A stretch of 64,000 bases of DNA from Locusta migratoria (Eukaryota > Arthropoda > Insecta > Orthoptera > Acrididae): assembly GCA_026315105.1 (NCBI GenBank), contig CM048744.1:361771168-361835167 (forward strand). Reading direction: 5' to 3'. Every line of letters begins with the position of its first letter. The first letter of the stretch is position 1. The notes below the pieces were generated by a model. That model searched no databases. It had not been told where the DNA came from and worked only from the letters and a program-made list of their open reading frames with translations. A program made the position numbers and the translations under genes. Shown one piece after another: positions 21,786 through 32,609 of this stretch.

Positions 21786-22945
21786 TTGACAAATAAAACT
21801 ATCTGAGGATACACTTTGATTCGGAAATGGTGTAGTAAAGAGTAAAATTAGAGATAATTTGTTTTATATGTTTCCATACGGCCGTTAAGAGAGTGAACTT
21901 GAAAATATTGAGTCTAATATTTGTGAATGAATACGTTGATGCAGTAACGAACATTTCAAAAGTTTCATATAAAGATGAACAGTTTTTAATGTACCTAACA
22001 ACGGGGAAGTCGAGGCTTCTTGATTATCTCATTTTTTAACATCACCCTCCCTCACACTATTTTGTTTTGTATTCCCACATTTGACCAATACCAAAACTTA
22101 TAGCATCGCTAGTACCATACTCAGTCGCACATGATGCAGTCGTATTCCAAACACGCAGTTGTCTGAAACCAATTAGAAATTGTACCAATGCACGCCCGCC
22201 CGCTATATCCAGATACGGGTCCGCTTCAGTGACACATATAGGGCGTGTACAGCGATAAGGAGATATTTCTAGCGTGTCTCTGACAAATGCATCTTTGGGA
22301 CACCTCTTCATCATGCCATAAACGATGTTATTAGTAAAATTAGGGAATGAAAAATAAAGTATTGGGAGGAGGGAGAAGGAGCTTAAAAAAGGACATTTTT
22401 CGAGAAATCTTGGTGCACCATTGTAGCGTACATTAAAAATAATAGACCTTATCATTCAAGTATTTTGTATCTGTTATTCTTTCAACGGCATTCATTCATA
22501 AATATTAAACTCAGTTTTTTCTTATGTTTATAGGACCGCATGGGCACGTATAAAGCAATATCTGGCTCCTAAGATACTCAAAAGCGATCAAATTCGAAGT
22601 ACATCTTTTAGATACAGTTACTCATTTAGTTATGTGCTCTGTACATTCCAGTCATTTTTGTCTCCTATGATTGTTGCCCTCTATGGCTCGTAACATATAT
22701 AGGGAGTTTTCCTAAGAGAGTGTAGGAATTTTAACAGGACACAGAAAATGCCCCACTGAACAATTTGTGATAGAGTACCTGGGGTCGAAGAAGCAAGGTT
22801 AAGTAGATACAGAAGTAAACTTGTCTACAGCGTTATTTAGCATTACTATTTTCCAGCGTATTTACAATTAACAGGAATACATGTTTACAAGATCATCAAG
22901 GGAACAAAAAGGACGGACCTGATTACATAGAAGATAAATAGTTCA
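21786..22945. other. Unassigned AT-rich stretch
   Basis: Apart from the minus-strand frame listed next, nothing was recognised. Confidence 0.35.
22057..22455 (-). CDS. Unrecognised open frame, 132 aa
   Basis: It is the longest non-repeat frame in this part. It contains NNIVYGMMKRCPKDAF, then SPYRCTRPICVTEADPYLDI and a hydrophobic stretch (ALVQFLIGF). Five cysteines are present and no catalytic motif is visible. The start is uncertain and it could equally be an exon from about 22310 downward. It may be a chance frame; I assign no function. Confidence 0.2.
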   Translation of the reverse strand: MIRSIIFNVRYNGAPRFLEKCPFLSSFSLLPILYFSFPNFTNNIVYGMMKRCPKDAFVRDTLEISPYRCTRPICVTEADPYLDIAGGRALVQFLIGFRQLRVWNTTASCATEYGTSDAISFGIGQMWEYKTK

Positions 22946-22949
22946 GTCA

Positions 22950-23270
22950 AAAAGAGGACATAAACTTTTGAAATGTGGTTCTACAGACGAATGCTGCAGA
23001 TTTCTTGGGGAGATCTAGTAACTAATGAGGAGGTACTGAACATCATTGTGAGGAAAAGAAATTTCAGGCATACATTGACTGAAAGAAAGGGAAACGCCAG
23101 TTCAGCATTGGAGGGAAATGTGTGGAATAAAAATCGAAGAGTGAGGCCAAGAAACGAATGCAGTGAGCAGGTTCAAATGGATGCGCGTTGCTGTTCTTAT
23201 AAGCAAATGAACATGCTTGCCCAAGGATAGAATAGGATGGAAAGCTACAGTCTCTGGACTACCACAACAT
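22950..23270 (+). mobile_element. LINE-A 3' fragment
   Basis: It has TFEMWFYRRMLQISWGDLVT, then EEVLNIIVRKRNFRHTL and a decayed 3' block (tctctggactaccacaacat). It is 5'-truncated and no TSD was identified. Confidence 0.75.
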
Positions 23271-23617
23271 ATTTACGCATGTGATATAGTGGATAAACGG
23301 TTTCTCATTTCACTGGTTCGTCGTATGAAGAGGATTGAGCATTACTTGACGACATTCGTTCATAATAAAGGCAGGCGACAGTTCAGAATTAGTACTAATC
23401 ATAATTGAATGGATGGCAAAAAGAACGTGGTTTGTTTCATTTTCACGGAATCACGTTTTCTTGTGGGTCTGAGGGTATGTGGGTATGAGTCCCCTCTGTG
23501 GTAGTTCTGTTTCTGTAGCATGCAGAAGTAAAGAGAGTCGACAGGAAGAATGTGGTATGTAGCCGTGACACACTTGATTTAGTGCTCAGGTGTTTTGTGT
23601 CATGGCGTGCAGCACCA

Positions 23618-23746
23618 ATGATCAAGCGAGTTAAGATGAACGTAAAGAACTGGAAAAATAAGAAGCGTAAAATTTTAAGAGAGAGTCGGAAATCACATGT
23701 GAACGGTCAAGTAAGAGAGTTTCCTGCGAAGTCTGCACCGATTAGT
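23618..23746 (+). CDS. Candidate exon: basic KNWKNKKRKILRES-type peptide
   Basis: ATG at 23618 starts MIKRVKMNVKNWKNKKRKIL, continuing with RESRKSHVNG, VREFPAKSAP and IS. The frame runs directly into a strong donor, AGT|GTAAGT, at 23747. The pattern W-x2-K-x2-K, R-x-S-x-K-S-x-V is one I associate with the first exon of uncharacterised insect proteins, from memory and not checked. Without the next exon the call is weak; a chance frame (extending up to 23552) is possible. Confidence 0.3.
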
Positions 23747-23872
23747 GTAAGTACTCCTGCATGAAGTTGTGTTTCAATAATAAACTATTTTATATAGAAG
23801 TATTAAACTTTTTAAAAACTGTCTTAGATTTAAATCTTAACATACCTGAACTGGACATACCTAAAAAAAAGT

Positions 23873-24905
23873 TCTACATCTACATGTGATACTCTGCAAA
23901 TCACATTTAAGTGCGTGGCAGAGGGTTCATCGAACCATAGTTATACTATTTATCTCCCATTCCATTCTCGAATAGCGCGCGGAAAGAAAGAACACTTGAA
24001 TCTCTCTGTTCGGGCACTGATTTCTCGTATTTTAATCTGATGATCATTTCTACCTATGTAAGTGGGAGTCAACAATATATTTTCGCATTCGGAGAAGAAT
24101 GCTGGCGATTGTAGTTTCTTAAGTAGCCCACGACGCAGCGATAAACACCGTTGTTGTAATGATTCCCATCCCAGATCCTGTATCATTTCTGTAACGCTGT
24201 GTCCCCTGTAACGTGACAATACGAAACGAGACTCTTTCGATGTCCTCCGTCAAACCCACCTTGGGCAGCAATATTCCAAAAAAGGACGGACAAGCGTAGT
24301 GTATGCAGTTTCTTCAGTAGTCCTGTTGCATCTTTTAAGGGTTCTGAAAATAAAACGCAGTCTTTGGTTGGCCTTTCCCACAACATTATCTACGTGTTCT
24401 TTCCAGTTTAAGTCTTAAGTAATAGTAATTCCTAGGTATTTTGTGGAGTTTACGGCCTTCACTTTTGATTGATTTATCTTTTAAACAAAGTTTAATGGAT
24501 TTCTTTTCATACTCATGTGGACGACTTCACACTTCTCATTATATAGACTGAATTGCCAATTTTTACACTATAGTGATACCTTATTCAGGTCGTTCTGCAG
24601 TTGGTTTTGATCTTCATATGATTTTACTACACGGTAAATGACGGCGTCATCTGCAAACAACCTAAGAGAGCTACTTAGATTTTCCCCTAAATCGTTTATG
24701 TAAATAAGAATCAGCAGAGGACCAATAACACTACCCTGTGGAACGCCCGATATCACCTCTGTTTTAGTCGATGCCTTACCATCGATTACTACGACCTGTG
24801 TCCTATCTGACAGGAAATCCCCTATCCAGTCGCAAATTTGGGGCGATATACCATAATCACGCAATGTGATTAAAAGCCGTTTGTGAGGTACGGTGTCAAA
24901 AGCCT
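23873..24905 (-). mobile_element. LINE-B, 5'-truncated
   Basis: The minus strand reads CDWIGDFLSDRTQVVVIDGK, VISGVPQGSVIGPLL, INDLGENLSSSLRLFADDAV (24568-24864). A frameshifted region with LKDATGLLKKLHTLRLSVLF follows, then DLGWESLQQRCLSLRRGLL and ECENILLTPTYIGRNDHQIK. The 3' end is at 23873. At least two frameshifts separate the pieces. Confidence 0.88.
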
Positions 24906-25500
24906 TTATTACCGTCTACTGTTTCTCTGTTTCGGGTTAGGATAACATTCTTTACCCTGCAAATATCAATATTCATTACAGTGAAGTGGAAGAACTTGGT
25001 ATGTCGCCAATAAAGCACTCAGCCAGCTCGGGTTACGTAAACTGGGAACAACCTCGCTTCCTGCAAAATCACGAAATGCGACACACCACGTCCTTCCAGC
25101 CGACCGTTCAGTCGTGATCGCAAGTTTAGTTATTCACTTTACGCGTTTTAAAATAAACATTGTTCGGCCTGAGCTGTGGAACAAAGAGTGAATAATTTGA
25201 GAAACTCGTGTATACTTAACAAAATAGGGACAGGCAATCGAGACTGAATACAATACACACAATCACTGTCGTATTTACCAGGTACATTTAGTTCAAAGCT
25301 CAATGAATTGAGCACATAAGCTGAATGTAATAGTACAAGTCTGATTTCACATAAGTTGTATATAACAGTACTGTTTTTTCAGTGAATGCAAGTCTCAGTC
25401 TGGCAAATCTGACAATGGCGTATTAGACTGCCAAAGAGGAAAACACGGACAATAGGTGGCGTAAGCACTGAGTAGCCACAATCAAGGACAAAAAGTAAAT
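24906..25500. other. Unassigned sequence
   Basis: No gene or repeat recognised. Confidence 0.35.
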
Positions 25501-25502
25501 TG

Positions 25503-25957
25503 CGTTGTTGTTTCGGTCGTAAGCTCAAGGCCTGGTTTGATGCAACTCTACACGCTACTCTGTCCTGTGCAAGCCGTCTCAATTCTGAAGATCAGCCGCA
25601 ACCTGCATCCTTTTGAAACTGCATGTTGTGTTCGTCCCTTGGTCTCCCATCACGCTTCCCTACAAGCCTAATGCGACTACTCTTTGATTCTCGTGTCCCA
25701 CCAATCGAGCCGTCCTTTAAGTCACGATATACAACAAAACATCTTTTCTCCCCAATTCTGCCCAATACTTCCTCATAAGTTACGTCATTTACCCATCAAA
25801 TCATCAACGTTCTCCTTTAGCACCAAATTTTAAAAAGGTTCTCCCATCCTTTTATCTGAACTCTTATCTTTCACATTTCACTCCCGTACAAGACAACACT
25901 CCAGGCAAATGCCTTCAGAAAAAGACTTCCTAACACCAGAATCAATATTCTTCTATG
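25503..25957 (-). mobile_element. LINE-A 3' end, diverged
   Basis: A TTG tail and an antisense ctggtttgatgcaactctac block lie at the left. The C-terminal coding part runs up to cagaaaaagacttcctaaca, where SINE-1 follows. Confidence 0.8.
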
Positions 25958-25958
25958 T

Positions 25959-26050
25959 ACTCGCGCGAGACTGGCCGTGCGGTCTAAGGCGCCATATGAC
26001 GGATTTCGAGGCCGCTCCCGCCAGAGGTTCGAGTCCTCCCTCGGACTGGG

Positions 26051-26094
<44 letters not shown>

Positions 26095-26170
26095 GTCCTT
26101 AGAGTAAGTTAGTTTAAATAGTGAGTAAGTGACCTTAGCAGTTTGATTCCTTAGGTTTCCAAACATTTGA
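25959..26170 (+). mobile_element. SINE-1 with an internal TG microsatellite
   Basis: The tRNA-like head (A-box region gactggccgtgcgg, B box GGTTCGAGTCC) is followed by a TA/TG run at about 26050-26093. The body (tgttgtccttag, agtttaaa, ccaaacatttgaa) follows. It appears inserted in the LINE-A copy; the TSD is unclear because both flanks are ATTCTT-like. Confidence 0.82.
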
Positions 26171-26474
26171 ATTTTAATATTCTTATTCTTCTTTCTTCTT
26201 AAAAATATCCAAGTGTTTTAGATAAGATAAACCTATTTCACAACACTGCTGTCGTCGTGGGCCCCTAGACGTACAAACTACATACCTCGAAACGAGTTGG
26301 TCTACTGCAGCGCCCCTGGCATGTTATTTCCGTACTGAGTATCACCTGTGTCGAGTAGTCGTATCCATTTAGACGTTAGCACAAAAACTGCAGAGCTGTA
26401 TGCTGTATCGTTTCACATCTAAATGATGAAGCAGGAAAATGATAATTGAGTTTATTAATGAACAAAGGGTAATA
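26171..26474. other. Unassigned sequence
   Basis: No gene or repeat recognised. Confidence 0.35.
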
Positions 26475-26476
26475 TA

Positions 26477-27073
26477 CCGGGTGATCAAAAAGTCAGTATA
26501 AATTTGATAAATCACGGTATAATGTGGATAGAGAGGTAAAACTTGACACACGTCATTGGGCATAAGATTTCATTGAAAAAAGAAAATAGAGTTCAAAAAA
26601 TGATGGCTTTTCATCTGATCAAAAAAAAAAAAATTAGCATAACAAATTAAGACAAAGCAAAGATGATGTTTTTTTACAGGAAATGCTCAATATGTTCGCC
26701 ATCATTCCTCAACAATAGCTGTAGTCGAGGAATAATGTTGTGAACAGCACTGTAAAGCTTGTCCGGAGTTACGGAGAGGCATTGGCGTTGGATGTTGTCA
26801 TTCAGCATCCCTAGAGATATCGGTCGATCACGATAATTTGCGACTTCAGTAACCCCAAAGCCAATAAACGCACGGACTGAGGTCTGGGGACCAGGGAGGC
26901 CAGGCATGAAAGTGGCGACAAGAGATCTTTCACGCGTCTAGCAATACAATTTTTGTTTGTTCTAATAAAACCCCATGTCATTCCAAGCATGTGTGTCAAT
27001 TTTTACCTCTCTATCTACATTATTCCGTGATTTATTAAGTTTTCAAATTTATACTGACTTTTTGATCACCCGG
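26477..27073 (-). mobile_element. MITE-like IS630/mariner derivative, TA TSD
   Basis: The termini CCGGGTGATCAAAAAGTCAG and its complement are flanked by TA at 26475-26476 and 27074-27075. The inverted arms extend about 110 bp. The minus strand keeps only a transposase C-terminus: LNDNIQRQCLSVTPDKLYSA, then NDGEHIEHFL with a stop. The catalytic core is absent. Confidence 0.85.
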
Positions 27074-27535
27074 TATATTTGATGATCTCGTCATGTTGTA
27101 AATTCTACTGAGAATCTAAAAAAATGGAAAAGTGTCATCCCCACATTTCAAAACTTACATATTCATTTCCTGAAAAAAATTATACTAACACATCAAAGAA
27201 TATCGAAACTTCAGAAAAAAAAAGTCTCTTTAATTTTTATATCTTGTTTTCTTGTCAACGTTCAAATAACGTCGAGAATAATTATTTTATCTAATAATTC
27301 TCTTCAACTGCTGAAATAATTTTTATTCAAACAGTTTATATATTTTAAGCAGCTTTAGCCTGGTGAATTCGCTTGCAGTATCCTTTCTTGATCTTTCGTC
27401 AGATGTGATTTTACTCCTTCACAAAGAATCTGACGGTCTATAGTGGCACATTATTAAATGAGCACTGGGCAAAGGTGTTTTTTCCTAATCATCACTAATA
27501 CTGTTGTTTCCCTTTATTAATTTGCTTATCATAGG
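27074..27535. other. AT-rich stretch, nothing recognised
   Basis: No domain-bearing frame or named repeat. Confidence 0.35.
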
Positions 27536-27539
27536 AAGA

Positions 27540-28262
27540 ACTAAGTGTGGTATTTATCTGATATTCTATGTCAACAAATTTATCTTCTTTAGAAATGCTT
27601 TACTTCCCATATCCATACTCATTTTATCTCTTCTCTCCTTCAGCCATCAAAAGTTATCTCACTACCCACATAACAAAACTCACGTACGTCTTTTACTGAC
27701 CCGTTTCCTAATCTGATTGTTTCAGAATCCTCTTAGTAACTTAGACTACATTTCATTATCCTTATCTACTGTTTTTATTGCTCATCTTACACCCTCCTTT
27801 GAAAACACTGTCCTTTCCGTACAATTGCTCCTCTACGTCCTCTGCTATTTCTTCCAGAATAACGGTGCCATCTGCAAACGGCAAAGTTTTTATTTCTTCT
27901 CCCTGAACTTCTCCAAATATCTTGTTGCTTTCTTTCACAGCTTTATCAGTTTACAGATTGAATAACATTGGGGAAAGGCTACAAGCTTCTCAACTTCTGA
28001 CTCATGTTCATGCCCATCGATTTTTATCTGTCTGGTGCCTGTACAACTCGTATATAGCTATCCTTTACCTACATTTTACCCATTCTACGTTAAGAAATTG
28101 AAAGAGGTTATTCCAGTCAACATGTCGGAAGCTTTCTCCAAATTTACAAAAGCTATATTTGCCTTTCCTTCATCTATCTAAGTCGTAAGGTGAGTATTGC
28201 CTCACGTGTTCCTACTGTTCCCTTAAATCCATCTCATCTATCCGTTTTTCCATTCTAAAGTA
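27540..28262 (-). mobile_element. LINE-A-related RT fragment, strongly diverged
   Basis: The antisense reading matches LINE-A in order (fragments of RMEKRIDEM, then SPMLFNL, VQGEEIKTLPFAD, VEEQLYGKDSV). Stops and frameshifts interrupt it throughout. FADD has become FADG. It is an older copy than those at 4 and 60 kb. Confidence 0.65.
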
Positions 28263-28394
28263 AATGATTCGTTTCTAATAAAAAATCGCACTGACGTGTT
28301 TTACGGCCCACTTTAGATTTGTAGTTTTATAAGTTTTTGCAAACATTTTCGATCAAAATAATAATCTAAATATAAAAAATTAATTAATAAGAGT

Positions 28395-28530
28395 GTCTGA
28401 AACCCTTTTAGGAAAAAAAAAACACATTTAGATAGTGGCGGTTTCCAAACCACTGACCTTCAGCGTCACAACCACTAGCGCTGCCCACTACGCTACAGCT
28501 AACAGTCATCGCCACACCCTCACCGTCTGA
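28395..28530 (-). mobile_element. tRNA-like fragment, unclassified SINE
   Basis: On the minus strand an A-box-like TAGCGTAGTGGG lies near 28490 and a B-box-like GGTTTGGAAACC near 28450, in tRNA spacing. The flanks are not resolved. Confidence 0.4.
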
Positions 28531-28555
28531 ACTTCCGTAGCGAGGTATACTGTTT

Positions 28556-28600
28556 CAGGTCTGAAGATGATCTAGCACTTAGATCGAAACCGGTCGCCAG
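28556..28600 (+). ncRNA. Hammerhead-ribozyme-like motif
   Basis: CTGAAGA (28561-28567) fits the hammerhead CUGANGA core. A U bulge follows, then a perfect 6 bp stem II (GATCTA/TAGATC, 28569-28585), then GAA (28586-28588). Next is ACCGGT (28589-28594), a palindrome whose A and U sit at 15.1 and 16.1, and C (28595) in the H17 position. Stem I could form GGT with GCC. Because ACCGGT has no loop, stem III would need two molecules. It is followed by taataaa. Known context: Penelope-like elements carry minimal hammerheads. Activity is inference. Confidence 0.45.
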
Positions 28601-28853
28601 TGTTAATAAATTGCATTGCGAACTAGACTGTTATTTTTATTATTAACAGTCATCAACTGTGTCCTTTAATCTCATACTATTGATGGCAGTTGTTAACTGA
28701 TGCTAATATGGCATTTGTAGACACTAGATTATCATTTCGTGTTTTTGTTAATTCTTCAGTGCGCCATTGCTTTGAAATGACAACGTGTAAGTTACAATAA
28801 GAAAATCATCAAATACGCAACGCAAGATGGCGTATGCCACATAGAGTTCTGGG

Positions 28854-29053
28854 GCCGGCCGCGGTGGCCGAGGAGACTGAGGCGCTCCAGTCACGGTCTG
28901 CACGGCCACTACGGTCGGGGGTTCGAATCCCCCCTCGGGCATGGATATTTGTGCCGTCCTAGTTCGTAAGTAGTTCATAAGTAGTTTGTAAGTTTAGGGA
29001 CTGATGACCCCGTAGTTAAGTCCCATAGACTTTACAAACATTTGAACATTTTT
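28854..29053 (+). mobile_element. SINE-1, full-length reference copy, 11 bp TSD
   Basis: The TSD agagttctggg is at 28843-28853 and 29054-29064. Layout: a tRNA-like head of about 90 nt (starts GCCGGCCGCGGTGGCCGAG, A box TGGCCGAGG, B box GGTTCGAATCC), then gggcatggatatttgtgccg. A body of short repeated gtaagtagtt units follows, then gggactgatgacc, ttaagtccca, acaaacatttgaac and a short T run. The head resembles a class II (Leu/Ser-like) tRNA. No poly(A) tail is present; the family ends in a few T. All other SINE-1 entries were identified by comparison with this layout. Confidence 0.95.
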
Positions 29054-29130
29054 AGAGTTCTGGGCGAGGAATGTCACGTGACATCTGCGAACGGCTGGTT
29101 TTCGTTAATTCAATGGAGGGTGTCAAAACT

Positions 29131-29930
29131 CCGTTATTTTTGCAAATATCTATCAAACGATACGAGATATGAAAAAAACATAAAGGAACAAAGTTGTAGA
29201 GAATTTGCTCCTCTACAAATTCTTTTATTCAATTTTCGCGTCAGATGAACGGTTTATTTGTAATTAAAATTACATTACAAACGGCTTTTATTGGAATTAC
29301 TAACGTATTTCTTGTCTGGAATATTTGAAAAAGCGAGGTTTTGGTCTGTGGTAGCCAACAGTTATGTCTGTAAAATTTGGTGCCGATCGGTTGAACGGTT
29401 CGACCTAAAAAGTGGGAACACGCTACAGCCAGACAGGCATCGTCAAATCGCCGTTATTTTTGCAAATATCTCTGCAACGATGCAAGATATGAAAAAAACA
29501 CAAAAGAGCGAAGTTGTAGAGAATTTTCCCCTCTACCAATTAGGTTATTCAATTTTCGTGTCAGATGAACGGCTCGTTTGCAATTACAATTGTATTACAA
29601 ACGGCTTTTTTTGGTATTAATACCGTATTTTTTGTCCGAAAAATTTGAAAAACGGAGGTTCTGGTCTCTGGTGACCTACAATCATGTCTGTAAAATTTGG
29701 TGCTGATCGGTTGAACGGTTCGTCTTAAAACAGGGAACACGTTACGGACAGACAGACAGACATCCCAAAATCGCCGTTATTTTTGCAAATATCTCTGATA
29801 CGATATGATATATGAAAAAAACATAAGAGAGCAAAGTTGTAGAGAATTTTCTCCTCTACAAATTCGGTTATTCAATTTTCGTGTCAGATGCATGGTTAAG
29901 CCGTTATTTTTATTTAAATTTCGAGCTGTC
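29131..29930 (+). repeat. About 320 bp tandem repeat, 2.5 copies
   Basis: Unit starts (ccgttatttttgcaaatatc) lie at 29131, 29451 and 29774. Each unit holds ttgtagagaatttnctcctc (a small hairpin), aacgg, gtctgtaaaatttggtgc and a CAGACAGACA-like run. The copies have diverged by several percent or more. The open frames across it (for example 29291-29620) are by-products. Confidence 0.88.
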
Positions 29931-29947
29931 AAAAGACGATCGCAAAG

Positions 29948-29986
29948 GCCCACTTTTAGTGTTACTACCGGAACCTAAAGTGGGCC
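29948..29986. repeat. Short perfect hairpin
   Basis: ggcccacttt at the left and aaagtgggcc at the right enclose about 17 nt. A half-copy (cggcccacttt) occurs near 28307. Confidence 0.6.
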
Positions 29987-30733
29987 AATACAATGCCGAT
30001 GCACTGCGTTTTGCACAAGATTGTAATCTCAATTGATTTATTATTTAAAGTGGTTTATCTTTCATTTATCAGAAAACGCTCGCTCCTTCATACCTGCAGA
30101 GTCGCACTTGTAACGGAGAGAAGCGCCTGGTTGCCTCTCTTCCCCTGCTGCACCCTTGCGGATCGTTAAAGGTGGGAGATTCGCACAGCTGTGCGTGGCC
30201 TTCCGCCGCACCTGCAGTTCGTGCGAACCACACTCATTTCCGCACCTTAGTGGCTCCTAGAGGTCCACGAAACCACGTGAGGCACGTTGGCAGTGTATAC
30301 AATAAACACTGCTCTGGCAACATCGCTACTAACGACAGGCCGAATATTCGATTTCGGACAAACTATTGGTTTCGGCCGCAGTTTCGGTATCGGCCAGGAA
30401 TCGGCCGAATCTCCGGCCTGGCAGAAACTAGCTTTTGTGTACAGGAGGGTGAAATCGAGTCGCGTTCCTGATCAATTCAATCAATAACAACACTTTACCT
30501 CAGGTCACGGAGTCTTTCCTCGCAGGTAAACATTGTAGTTTGTCGTAATCACAATACAACTCGATCGTATCTTATATTCTAACACTGTGTTTGTAAGTAC
30601 TTACTTGTAACATATTCGGTATTGTACTTAATACTATACTCCATTCACCGAAACGAGAGACGAACTGTAACACACTGAGACGCGTGACCAGGGGTGGAGA
30701 AGACGGGGGCGCTCGCTCAATGTCGCCTCGTCC
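29987..30733. other. No supported gene; GC-richer patch
   Basis: 30080-30480 is unusually G+C rich for this window and has a 99-codon frame (30172-30471). Later there is a donor-like cgcag|gtaaac at about 30522. There is no domain, so I leave it unassigned. A promoter or first exon is conceivable. Confidence 0.25.
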
Positions 30734-30920
30734 AAGTGTTCAAGTGTTTGTATAGCTTATGGGACTTAACTGCGGGGTCATCAGTCCCTAAACTTACAAA
30801 CTACCTAATACTAAAGACGACACAAACATTCATGCCCGAGTGGGGATTCGAACCCCCGACCGTAGCGGCCGTGCAGACTGTGACTGGCGCGCCTCAGACC
30901 GCTCGGCCACTGTGGCCGGC
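30734..30920 (-). mobile_element. SINE-1, 11 bp TSD
   Basis: The TSD tcgcctcgtcc is at 30723-30733 and 30921-30931. It is slightly shortened in the gtagtt body repeats. Confidence 0.93.
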
Positions 30921-30931
30921 TCGCCTCGTCC

Positions 30932-31334
30932 GTTTCAGGTGTAAGGTCGCTGTGAGTGTTGCGACAGTACAGTGATTTTACAAGCAGTACTTATATAAAA
31001 TTCATTTCTTTCAATAATTTACAAAATTGCCCAAACCTACATGTTCGTTTAGTACACCAAGCAGCTTGCAATTGTTAACCATTCTGGGAAGAAAATCATG
31101 TACTTTACTCCGCATCGCGTTTGATTTAGTATCAGACACATGATACACTGAGCAACGAACAACGCCAGTAGATGCAACTGTTTTCATAATAATATCCGTC
31201 ATTGACTTCTAGACACAATAGGTTCGTTTTGTGCACTTTAAGAATTTAAATTTCTCTGAAGAACTTACGAATTTCTTGTTAGCTCGCTTCTTGGGTGGAA
31301 TGAAAACGGAGTATAGCATGCCGCAAGGAAATGA
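30932..31334. other. Unassigned sequence
   Basis: No gene or repeat recognised. Confidence 0.35.
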
Positions 31335-31504
31335 CGGTGTGGTACTAGGCACCATGTCAGGGACTGCGCGACCGCTCCCACCGGAGGTTTGAGTCCTCCA
31401 ACCACCATAGGTGCATGTGTTGTCCTTAGGTATGTTCAAACAGTTTGTAAGCCTAGGGCCTGATAACCACAGTAGTTTGGTCCATAAATTTACAATCATT
31501 TGAA
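31335..31504 (+). mobile_element. SINE-1, diverged, 5' part decayed
   Basis: A degenerate head contains a B box GGTTTGAGTCC. The body has tgttgtccttaggt, agtttgtaagcctagg and aatttacaatcatttgaac. Confidence 0.7.
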
Positions 31505-31539
31505 CAAATTATGAATGCTAAATGTGATTACAAACTCTA

Positions 31540-31593
31540 ATACTCAGGAGACTGATGACCTCGTGGTTTAGTCCCCTCTAAATTACAACAACT
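31540..31593 (+). mobile_element. SINE-1 3' scrap
   Basis: Contains agactgatgacctcgtggtt and agtcccctctaaattacaa, 3' body only. Confidence 0.5.
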
Positions 31594-31816
31594 TACGTCA
31601 CTATGAAGCAAGTGACTCTTCAAGATAAATTTTACAGTTTGCTCCTAATATCACCGCCACATAACAACAAACACAGCGTCTTTACACCTGGAACGGATAC
31701 GACGACACTGAGCGAGTGCCCCTGTTTTGTCCACCCCTGGTCACGCGCCTCACTGTGTTTACATTCCGTCTCTTTTGAAGATCGGAGTACAGAATGGTTG
31801 CATAGGATGTCACAGA

Positions 31817-32038
31817 GCCGGCCGCGGTGGCCGAGGGGACTGAGGCGCTACAGTCACGGTCTGCACGGCCACCACGGTCGGGGGGTTCGAATCACCCCTC
31901 GGGCATGGATATTTGTGCCGTCCTTAGTTGTAAGTAGTTCATAAGTAGTTTGTAAGTTTAGGGAGTGATGACCTCGTAGTTAAGTCCCATAGACTCTACA
32001 AACATTTGAACATTTTTTTTTTTTTTTTTTTTTTTATC
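31817..32038 (+). mobile_element. SINE-1, full length, 3' T tail
   Basis: The TSD tcacaga is at 31810-31816 and 32039-32045. The element ends in catt plus a T run (32013-32035). Confidence 0.88.
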
Positions 32039-32079
32039 TCACAGATACATGTTCTCGAAATAGGCAACCCGCGCGTCAG

Positions 32080-32297
32080 AAAATCAAATGTTAGTAGATC
32101 TATCGGACCAAACTGCGTGGTCATCAGTCCGTAGCCTACAAACTACTTAAACCTAGGTAAACTAACCTAAGGACAACACACACACACACACACACACACA
32201 CCCATGCCCCAGGGAGGACTCGAACCTCCGACGGCGAGCAACCGAGCGCTCCTCAGCGAGTCGCCTTAGACCGCTCAGCTACTCCACCGCGGCCCGA
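32080..32297 (-). mobile_element. SINE-1 with internal CA microsatellite, 7 bp TSD
   Basis: The TSD gcgtcag is at 32073-32079 and 32298-32304. A CA run (32177-32201) sits at the same element position as the TG run in the 26 kb copy, read on the opposite strand. Confidence 0.88.
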
Positions 32298-32304
32298 GCG
32301 TCAG

Positions 32305-32609
32305 CAGATCTAAACATTCTATTGATAATTTCCATAAAATAAATGATCAGTTGCTACTATTGTAATACTGACATGCTTTTCCCCTCGATTTGTTTACTTA
32401 TCCACTGCAACAACTGAGGTTAATTAAAGCTAACGGTGCAACATTGACCCTATATCTCATATATACAACGCGACCACCAATGTTCCTCACAGACAATTGC
32501 AGTGTTAATGGAATGGGTTGTCATATTGTTATGCTGAAAAGCTGTATTAATGTGTTTCCTTGAAAGAGGAGCTTCTTTAATAATTAATATTGGTTTGGAA
32601 ACATTAATC
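32305..32609. other. Unassigned sequence
   Basis: No gene or repeat recognised. Confidence 0.35.
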
